Source: Methanosarcinales archaeon (GTDB lineage: Archaea; Halobacteriota; Methanosarcinia; DSM-18856; Methermicoccaceae). From it: a stretch of DNA of 12,337 bases. Under the pieces are notes generated by a model that was not told where the DNA came from, did not search any database, and saw only the letters and a list, made by a program, of their open reading frames with translations. The position numbers and the translations under genes are program-made. Below are positions 7,132-12,337 of the stretch, piece after piece; the stretch's first letter is position 1, and every line of letters starts with the position of its first letter. The stretch lies in assembly GCA_003661015.1 (NCBI GenBank), contig QMVI01000014.1, positions 1 through 12,337 on the forward strand, read 5' to 3'.

Positions 7132-7899
7132 TCAGAGGGTGAAACTCCCTCTTCTGTATCCTTCGAGGTCTATACACACGTACGAAAACCCCACACTCTT
7201 TATGCCACTGATTATTTTATTTCTCAATTCAAAAGCTTTGGATATCTCATCTGGAGATAGTTCTATTCTTGCAATCTTTCCATGGTATCTTACTCTAACA
7301 ACGCTAAATCCAAGAGAATAAAGAATATTCTCTGCTTTTTCAATTTTTTTCAGTTTTTCATGTGTTATTTCATCCCCGAAAGGTATTCTTGATGAAAGAC
7401 ATGCCATACTTGGTTTATTCCAGTTCGGAAGACCTAAAGACCTTGCCATCTACCTGATTTCCTCCTTTGTATAGTGAATAAGTGGTGTTTTTACGCCCAT
7501 TTCAATGATTGCTTTATAGCCAGGTCTATGTCCTTTCAGTTCATCTCTATTTGTACCATCGACCAAAGTGGTGTATCCAAGTTCTCTTCCAAACTCGTAC
7601 AGTCTCTTGAATATGGATAACTTGCAGTAATAACATCTGTCTTTGCTGTTTTTGAAGTAGTTTTCATCATGCTTGTGATTTATTATGTAATGCTTAATAC
7701 CAATCCAATTTGCAATTTCTTTTGCCTGCTCCAACTCTCTTTCTGGCATACTACCATCGTTCACAGTCACAGCTATGCTATCGTCTCCAAGCACATCGAA
7801 ACAGAGTTTTGCAAGCAGGCTTGAATCAACACCCCCAGAATATGCAACAATGACCCTTCCAAATTTCTTGATCTCTCTTTCAATATCCCTGAGCATCAT
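7132..7899 (-). CDS. larE: LarE-type ATP-dependent sulfur transferase, one in-frame TAG at codon 150
   Basis: Read through a TAG at codon 150 the frame codes for 255 residues, close to the usual LarE length, and ends at TGA. LarE adenylates a nicotinic-acid dinucleotide carboxylate and donates sulfur to build the nickel-pincer cofactor; some relatives may serve other thiolations. The PP-loop SGGVDSS is at 21-27. VDGTNRDELKGHRPG at about 113-127 is typical. After the TAG come MARSLGLPNWNKPSMACLSS and RIPFG. C89, C92 and C167 are all present, the three-cysteine pattern reported for LarE forms that hold an Fe-S cluster, rather than the single sacrificial cysteine form. C167 lies beyond the TAG, so a stopped product would lose it. 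No larB, larC or larA is in view. No ribosome binding site is seen; the transcript looks leaderless. Confidence 0.88.
7450..7452 (-). other. In-frame TAG read as sense codon (probable pyrrolysine), larE gene
   Basis: The minus strand reads ...AAG GAG GAA ATC AGG TAG ATG GCA AGG. Homologs have a continuous helix here of the type EEIRxLARxLGLP, and the TAG takes one variable, usually charged helix position. The ATG right after it could mimic a new start, but it has no conserved domain boundary; it cuts through a helix. Confidence 0.8.
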
Positions 7900-7937
7900 A
7901 AGTACATTATATATAGCATATAATAAACTAACCAGAC
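7900..7937. promoter_or_regulatory. Compact divergent promoter between larE and SepCysS
   Basis: Only 38 bp separate the two start codons. TTATATATA at 7907-7915 serves the plus strand and the complement of about 7917-7924 the minus strand. Each box lies about 20-27 bp from the start it would serve, and neither gene has a Shine-Dalgarno element, so both transcripts are probably leaderless and the two TBP sites nearly touch. Confidence 0.55.
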
Positions 7938-9128
7938 ATGAACCTCGAAAGATACTCTCCCAAAAATCTGAGAAGGCCTTCGTATGGCTATATCAACGTA
8001 CATCCCATACAGAGAGGTGGGATACTAACGGAAGAGGCAAGAGAAGTTTTGGTTGAGTGGGCAGATGGATATTCTGTGTGTGATATGTGTGTGAAAGGGA
8101 GAGTTGATCTTTTGAGAACACCTTGTGTGGAGGAATTCAAGTACGACGTTGCAGAATTCCTTGGAATGGATGAGGCAAGATTTACTGCAGGGGCAAGACA
8201 CGCAAAGTTCGTTATAATGAACTCGGTTGCAAAGCGCGGAGATGCCATTGTTGTGGACAGTCTTGCACACTATACAACATATCTTGCAGCAGAACTGAAC
8301 GAACTCAAACTTTATGAGGTGCCTAATACTGGGCATCCAGAGTACAGGATTGAACCTGAGTCCTATGCACAAACGTTTGAAAACGTGAAGGAGAAAACCG
8401 GGGACTATCCTGCATTAGCTCTTTTGACACACGTGGATTATAAGTATGGAAACGTATCAGATGTCAAAAAGGTCGGGAAGATTTGTGAGGAGTACGACAT
8501 ACCATTGATACTCAACACAGCATATTCCTCGGGAGTTATGCCAATAAACGGCAAGAGACTGAGAGCCACCTTCATTGTTGGCAGTGGACATAAGAGTTGG
8601 GCAGCAACAGCACCTATTGGAGTTCTTGCAACGATTCAGGAATATTCCGAGATAGCATTCAGAAAATCGAAGATAAAGGGGGATATAACTGGCAAAAGCT
8701 TTGTTATGAAAGAAACTCCTCTGTTTGGATGCGCGCCTGTGTATGGGTTGCCCATTATAACTTTGATGGCATCGTTTCCAGGTGTTGTTGAGAGAGTTAA
8801 GAGATGGGACAGAGAAGTTGATAAGGCAAGATACATTGTGAAGGAGTTAGAGAAAATATCAGGGATTCATCACATTGGAATAAAGCCAACCCAACATACC
8901 TTAAATGCATTTGAGACACCTTCTTTTTACGAAGTCTCAAAGAGTCATAAGAAAAGAGGGTACTTCTTGTATCATGAGTTGAAAAAGAGAGGGGTGGTGG
9001 GTGTTCAGCCAGGACTGACAAAGAGCATAAAAATCAACACATATGGGCTTACAGATGATGAAGTTGAGAAGGTGATATGGGCTTTTAAGGATGTTGCAAC
9101 CTCATATGGAATCGATGTTGAGGATTGA
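7938..9128 (+). CDS. pscS: Sep-tRNA:Cys-tRNA synthase
   Basis: SepCysS is a PLP enzyme that turns O-phosphoseryl-tRNA(Cys) into Cys-tRNA(Cys). With SepRS it supplies cysteine in methanogens and relatives. The 396-residue protein starts with the family stretch YGYINVHPIQRGG (16-28). It keeps the catalytic cysteines C48 and C51 (YSVCDMC) and C265 (LFGCAPVYG), which match the three essential cysteines described in Archaeoglobus fulgidus. K219 in VGSGHKSWAA should bind PLP. The TAGARHAKF segment is the PLP phosphate region. The start has a TATA box but no ribosome binding site. The E1-like gene follows its TGA after 2 nt, so they are one operon. SepRS and SepCysE are not in the window. Confidence 0.95.
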   Translation: MNLERYSPKNLRRPSYGYINVHPIQRGGILTEEAREVLVEWADGYSVCDMCVKGRVDLLRTPCVEEFKYDVAEFLGMDEARFTAGARHAKFVIMNSVAKRGDAIVVDSLAHYTTYLAAELNELKLYEVPNTGHPEYRIEPESYAQTFENVKEKTGDYPALALLTHVDYKYGNVSDVKKVGKICEEYDIPLILNTAYSSGVMPINGKRLRATFIVGSGHKSWAATAPIGVLATIQEYSEIAFRKSKIKGDITGKSFVMKETPLFGCAPVYGLPIITLMASFPGVVERVKRWDREVDKARYIVKELEKISGIHHIGIKPTQHTLNAFETPSFYEVSKSHKKRGYFLYHELKKRGVVGVQPGLTKSIKINTYGLTDDEVEKVIWAFKDVATSYGIDVED

Positions 9129-9130
9129 GT

Positions 9131-9832
9131 ATGAAATACTCAAGGCAGATAATTGAAATCGGAGAAGAGGGACAGAGAAAGCTGTTTGAGTCTTCTGTTC
9201 TTGTGGTTGGGGCCGGTGGGCTTGGATGTTCAGCAATTCAAGTACTTGCAGGAGCTGGGATTGGAAAGCTTGGAATAGTAGATGGTGATGTCGTGGATAT
9301 AACAAATTTGCATAGACAGACAATTCATGCTGGAAAAGTAGGAATGAACAAAGCATTATCTGCAAAACAGTTTGTAAACTTGTTAAATGAGGATGTGGTG
9401 GTAGAGACATACAATACAAACCTGAATAGTGATAATGCGAGAGAATTGACTTCGGAGTATGATGTTGTGCTTGACTGCACAGATAATTTTAAAACCAGAT
9501 ACATTTTGAACAGCGTCTGCGTGAGACAGAGGAAACCACTCGTTCATGCAGCACTCATGGGATTTGAAGGTATTGTAATGGATATATTACCCGGTGGAGC
9601 GTGCTATCAGTGTGTTCATCCCAGTCCCCCTGATGAAATTGGAGAGATTGGGGTGGTTGGAGCCACACCTCACATATTGGGTGCGATTCAAGCAGTCGAA
9701 ACTATGAAGTTATTGCTGGGACTCGGGAAGATGTTGGTAGGGAGAGCTCTTCACGTTGATTTGCTGAACATGGAATTCTACGAGATAAAGATTGAAAGAA
9801 ATCCATCCTGTCCTATCTGCGGCAATATCTGA
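9131..9832 (+). CDS. MoeB/ThiF/HesA-family E1-like adenylyltransferase
   Basis: The family adenylates the C-terminal glycine of ubiquitin-like sulfur carriers (ThiS, MoaD, SAMPs) for molybdopterin, thiamine or tRNA thiolation. The 233-residue protein has the ATP loop GAGGLG (27-32), DGDVVDITNLHRQ (51-63) with the finger arginine R62, and DCTDNFKTR (115-123). A zinc site is formed by C158/C161 and C227/C230. The cysteine normally found in the later loop (SCAEAG in MoeB/UBA-type proteins) is missing: the text there is PDEIGEIGVVG. This suggests adenylation without a thioester or persulfide step on that residue. ATG 9131 is chosen because GAGG lies 7 nt upstream; TTG 9125 is the alternative. Tight coupling to SepCysS suggests a role in sulfur supply. 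Specific assignment among MoeB, ThiF or HcgE-like is not possible from sequence alone. Confidence 0.87.
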   Translation: MKYSRQIIEIGEEGQRKLFESSVLVVGAGGLGCSAIQVLAGAGIGKLGIVDGDVVDITNLHRQTIHAGKVGMNKALSAKQFVNLLNEDVVVETYNTNLNSDNARELTSEYDVVLDCTDNFKTRYILNSVCVRQRKPLVHAALMGFEGIVMDILPGGACYQCVHPSPPDEIGEIGVVGATPHILGAIQAVETMKLLLGLGKMLVGRALHVDLLNMEFYEIKIERNPSCPICGNI

Positions 9833-9953
9833 AACATCTGAAACCTACAACACTTTGTAGGTGTGTGTACTTGTACTATAACATAAAAACAAATGTTTTA
9901 AATTTATGATATATTTTAGCCCTATTATGGTGAGTTAAGGGTGGGTGATGCCT
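9833..9953 (+). promoter_or_regulatory. Leader and promoter of speD-bpsA, with hairpins and a palindrome
   Basis: ACCTACAA-CACT-TTGTAGGT at 9843-9862 is a perfect 8-bp hairpin just after the E1-like gene. It is not followed by a T run, so its role as terminator is uncertain. GTACTTGTAC (9868-9877) is a short inverted repeat. AAAACA-AA-TGTTTT (9886-9899) is a palindrome directly upstream of the TATA-like GATATATTTT (9908-9917), the place where an operator would sit. GGTGA at 9944-9948 lies 5 nt before ATG 9954. Confidence 0.45.
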
Positions 9954-10310
9954 ATGATTGTGGGAATGCATATAATCGCGGAACTCTATGGTGTGCCAAG
10001 GGAATTGATTGCTTACGAGGATACTGTGAGGGAAATAATGGAGGAGGTTATGAGGGAAGCACAACTTACGAAGGTCGGCTCAGTATATAAGCAGTTCAAT
10101 CCACACGGTGTTGCAGGTGTTGCTTTGATAGCAGAGAGCCACATATCCATTCATACTTGGCCAGAGTATGGGTTTGTAAATCTTGATATATTCACGTGTG
10201 GAGATGTTAGCAAAACAAAGAAAGCTTTTGATTTATTTATAGACAAGTTTAAACCAAAATCCTACAAACACCACATATTCAATAGGGGTTATAAATGTTC
10301 AGAAGAATAA
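9954..10310 (+). CDS. speD: S-adenosylmethionine decarboxylase proenzyme (class 1B, pyruvoyl)
   Basis: The enzyme decarboxylates AdoMet to give the aminopropyl donor for polyamines. The 118-residue proenzyme should cleave itself between E61 and S62 in ESHISIHTWPE, turning Ser62 into the pyruvoyl group. H67 and C82 match the processing histidine and catalytic cysteine of the Thermotoga maritima enzyme (S63, H68, C83) with a constant offset of one. ATG 9954 is preferred because GGTGA sits 5 nt upstream, as at ftr and cdhE; ATG 9948 would add two residues. The bpsA start overlaps its end by 16 nt, so the two form an operon that makes and uses decarboxylated AdoMet. Confidence 0.95.
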   Translation: MIVGMHIIAELYGVPRELIAYEDTVREIMEEVMREAQLTKVGSVYKQFNPHGVAGVALIAESHISIHTWPEYGFVNLDIFTCGDVSKTKKAFDLFIDKFKPKSYKHHIFNRGYKCSEE

Positions 10311-11302
10311 AAAAACAGATAATTCAGGCGCTGTCATCAGGTAATAAAAGCATATATGAGCTGATGGCCTCTCAGGATGCAAGCATATCTGAATTTTTCT
10401 ATGTGCTCAAAGAAATGAAGGATGAAGGGATAATATCTATAAAAAAGGGAATTGTTTCACTTCTGAACGACCGCCCGAATCGGTATGTGGGAGTGCAGTA
10501 TGAAGGAAAATGTCGTGTATGTGATGGGACTGGATATTCTATTCATGGTTATGAAAGAATTCTTGAAAAGTTTAAAGATATAATCAAAAATCGACCCAAT
10601 TGCATCGAAGAGTATGACCAAGGTGCCATGAGTGTTGAGGATGTTGTTAGAAGAGTTGCGTTTATTCATGAGAGGGGGGATTTGCTGGATGCAAGCATAC
10701 TCGTGATGGGCGATGATGACCTTTTTAGTATTGCAGCATCACTCACCGAACTCCCCAAAGAGGTATTTGTTTTGGATGTTGATGATAGGATAATTTCGTT
10801 TCTGAAAAATGTTGCAGATGAAAGAGGGCTTCCCATAAAAGCGATGAAATATGATGTCAGAGACCCGATTCCATATGAATTGAAAAATAAATTTGATGTA
10901 TTCATTACAGACCCAGTAGAAACACTTCCCGGAATTGGGCTGTTTTTATCGAGAGCAGTATCTGCTCTGAATGGTATGGGTTCATCAGGATATTTCGGAT
11001 TAACAACACACGAAGCAACAAGAAAGAAATGGTATGAAATTCAGAAAATTCTACACAATATGGGTTTTGTTATCACAGATATAAGAAGAAGGTTCAGTAT
11101 ATATCCACAGGAGGGTAAGCTTTTCTTTGATTTTAGTAAAATCATAGAGGACATAGTACCGCTTGACACAGAGTGGTATAGTTCTTCTTTTCTGAGGATA
11201 GAAGCAATCAAAGAGCCAAAACCGATTTACGATGGGAGGGTTGATATCGGCAATGAACTATATGAAGATGAAGAGAGCAGTATTCCAGACATCAGATTAT
11301 GA
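10295..11302 (+). CDS. bpsA: N4-bis(aminopropyl)spermidine synthase (branched-chain polyamine synthase)
   Basis: BpsA adds two aminopropyl groups from decarboxylated AdoMet to the internal nitrogen of spermidine, giving a quaternary branched polyamine known from Thermococcus and other thermophiles. The 335-residue protein has an N-terminal winged-helix-like part (1-60), a CRVCDGTGY segment with C73 and C76, and a Rossmann methyltransferase-like core with the family acidic motif GDDDLFSIA (139-147), VLDVDDRI, and FITDPVETLPG. The tail is rich in Glu and Asp. AGGGG about 6 nt before ATG 10295 is the ribosome binding site inside speD. The 3' end overlaps the convergent epimerase gene by 11 nt. 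Older annotation would be 'DUF43 protein'. Confidence 0.93.
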   Translation: MFRRIKKQIIQALSSGNKSIYELMASQDASISEFFYVLKEMKDEGIISIKKGIVSLLNDRPNRYVGVQYEGKCRVCDGTGYSIHGYERILEKFKDIIKNRPNCIEEYDQGAMSVEDVVRRVAFIHERGDLLDASILVMGDDDLFSIAASLTELPKEVFVLDVDDRIISFLKNVADERGLPIKAMKYDVRDPIPYELKNKFDVFITDPVETLPGIGLFLSRAVSALNGMGSSGYFGLTTHEATRKKWYEIQKILHNMGFVITDIRRRFSIYPQEGKLFFDFSKIIEDIVPLDTEWYSSSFLRIEAIKEPKPIYDGRVDIGNELYEDEESSIPDIRL

Positions 11303-12221
11303 CAGAATAATGAGAAATCAGCTTTTCAATACCTTCTTTCAAGCTAACTCTTGGTTTGAATCCAACAATCTCTTCTGAATGGCTCATATCTGCCAGTGTA
11401 TGATATACATAGTTCTTTATTGGATTTTCAACGTATATTGGTTTTATATCAGTACCAAGAACATCGTTTATAAGCGAGACCACATCGTTGAAGGAGTGGT
11501 TTTTCCCAGTTCCAACATTGAAGATGTAGCTTCGGTTGGCTTTTTTGATTTTCTTGATTCTCTTTATAAGCAACTCAACAAACCTTACAACATCGCCCAC
11601 ATATATGAAGTCTCTCGTCTGAGTTCCGTCTCCATATATCACTGGACTTTTGCCTTCTAACATAGTCCAGATGAATTGGGAGACTATGTTGGCGTATTTC
11701 CCCTTGTGCAGCTCATTCTCTCCGTACACAGAAAAAAATCTCAGTCCTGCAGAATTCACTCCAAAGTTCTCATAATAAAATAATGCTGTATCCTCATTGA
11801 ATTTTTTAGAGAGTTCATAATACGAACTTGGCTTAACCTACATGTCTTCTCTATGTGGGGGCGGACACTTTGAATAGAGAGATGATGTGGATGCATATAT
11901 GACATCAGCACCAACTTCTGACGCACACTCGAAGATGTTGATGGTTCCGTTCACATTCACATCCATCGCTTTGTGCAAGTCTTCTTGAAACATGGGTGCA
12001 GAAGATGCTGAGCCAAGATGAATTATGAAATCTGCATTCTTGCATGTTTGTTCAAGCTCATTGTCAAGAATGCTCATCCTCACAAACTCGACATCCTTTA
12101 GATTATCAACTCTACCAAGCGAGAGGTCATCAACAGCCACCACCTCGTGTTTGTCTCTCAAACTATTTGCTATGTGTGAGCCTATAAAACCAGCTCCTCC
12201 AGTTATCACGATATCTGACAT
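11292..12221 (-). CDS. NAD-dependent sugar-nucleotide epimerase/dehydratase, one in-frame TAG at codon 128
   Basis: Read through a TAG at codon 128 the frame gives a 309-residue extended SDR protein of usual family length, ending in TGA. The NAD motif GGAGFIG is at residues 8-14, the acidic strand end VAVDDLSLG follows, then LGSASSAP, and ASTSSLYS with the catalytic serine region. Right after the TAG comes VKPSSYYELSKK, holding the catalytic Y135xxxK139. Next is SAGLRFFSVYGENE, a typical UDP-glucose 4-epimerase/UDP-glucuronate epimerase segment, then IYGDGTQTRDFIYVGDVV. A product stopped at the TAG would lack the Tyr-Lys pair and the whole sugar-binding half. The substrate cannot be named; a UDP-hexose is likely for surface glycans. 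GTG 12224 is an alternative start. It converges on bpsA. Confidence 0.9.
11838..11840 (-). other. In-frame TAG read as sense codon (probable pyrrolysine), epimerase gene
   Basis: The minus strand reads ...AGA GAA GAC ATG TAG GTT AAG CCA AGT TCG TAT TAT GAA. In the family this loop reads ExxPxxPxSxY, and the TAG takes the place just before VKP, a surface loop position seven residues before the catalytic tyrosine. The first ATG after it in this frame does not restore the NAD domain or the Tyr-Lys motif. Confidence 0.8.
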
Positions 12222-12276
12222 CACTCACAAGTTTATCGTATTATTTTTATACTTAACCCAAATAAAGGGGGGAGTC
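12222..12276. promoter_or_regulatory. Divergent promoter between epimerase and right-edge gene
   Basis: The short AT-rich stretch TTATTTTTATACTT (12241-12254) can act as a TATA region for either direction. AAAGGGGGGAG (about 12264-12274) is a strong ribosome binding site for the ATG at 12277. The epimerase has only a weak GTGAGTG before its start. Confidence 0.45.
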
Positions 12277-12337
12277 ATGAAGTGGATGATTGTAGTTATG
12301 GTGTTTTTATGCGTACTCAGTTTGGGATGTGTTCAGA
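12277..12337 (+). CDS. Start of a secreted or lipoprotein-like protein (partial)
   Basis: Twenty residues are visible before the window ends: MKWMIVVMVFLCVLSLGCVQ. A single Lys, then a hydrophobic stretch, then L-G-C followed by V-Q resembles an archaeal lipoprotein signal peptide, although the lipobox position -3 is Ser rather than Leu/Val/Ile. A strong G-rich ribosome binding site precedes it. No function can be given. Confidence 0.55.
   Translation, partial: MKWMIVVMVFLCVLSLGCVQ

Noticed and set aside
7132..7899. larE as two separate genes
   Set aside because: The break cuts a conserved helix with zero spacing and no ribosome binding site for the second ATG.
9868..9899. Insertion-sequence or attachment-site remnants in the speD leader
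   Set aside because: The inverted repeats are too short, with no direct repeats or transposase fragments; regulatory palindromes fit better. No CRISPR array or mobile element was found in the window.

Overview
The window comes from an archaeon with methanogen-type C1 metabolism. It carries ftr (formylmethanofuran:tetrahydromethanopterin formyltransferase), the corrinoid protein subunits of acetyl-CoA decarbonylase/synthase (cdhD, cdhE) with the nickel-insertion ATPase cooC, SepCysS (tRNA-dependent cysteine synthesis), an archaeal Thi4, and the branched-polyamine gene bpsA. Promoters look archaeal, with TATA boxes about 25-35 bp before start codons and several apparently leaderless genes. Several starts carry GGTGA followed by 5 nt and the start codon. 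The content fits the Methanosarcinia/Syntrophoarchaeia/ANME/Archaeoglobi part of the Euryarchaeota. The bpsA gene hints at thermophily. I cannot place it more precisely.

The main discovery is that three unrelated, well-conserved genes are each interrupted by exactly one in-frame TAG, and reading continues in the same frame on the other side. They are an ACT-domain protein (TAG at 1341-1343), a LarE-type sulfur transferase (TAG at 7452-7450, minus strand) and an NAD-dependent sugar-nucleotide epimerase (TAG at 11840-11838, minus strand). None of the 14 genes whose 3' end is visible stops at TAG: 6 end in TAA and 8 in TGA. The simplest reading is that TAG is a sense codon here, most plausibly pyrrolysine, and that the three genes are intact. 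The pyl genes themselves are not in the window.

Layout: 1-110 is the 3' end of an unidentified gene, followed by tRNA-Val(GAC) on the minus strand (168-240). On the plus strand come hisG and the TAG-containing ACT gene, 11 nt apart, then ftr with its own promoter. The minus-strand operon cooC-cdhD-cdhE (6233 to 2744) converges on ftr across a T-rich spacer. From a divergent promoter, thi4 (cysteine-type thiazole synthase) runs rightward and meets larE tail to tail. larE and SepCysS diverge from a 38-bp AT-rich promoter, and SepCysS is followed 2 nt later by a MoeB/ThiF-like E1 enzyme. A 121-nt spacer with two hairpins and an operator-like palindrome leads to the polyamine operon speD-bpsA. 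The minus-strand epimerase converges on bpsA with an 11-nt overlap. At the right edge a short secreted or lipoprotein-like gene begins.

Functionally the window combines C1/acetyl-CoA chemistry (ftr, cooC, cdhDE), sulfur handling (Thi4, LarE, SepCysS, E1-like protein), polyamine synthesis (speD, bpsA) and biosynthesis of histidine and sugar nucleotides. The longest gene-free stretch is the 147-bp hisG/tRNA promoter region (241-387).
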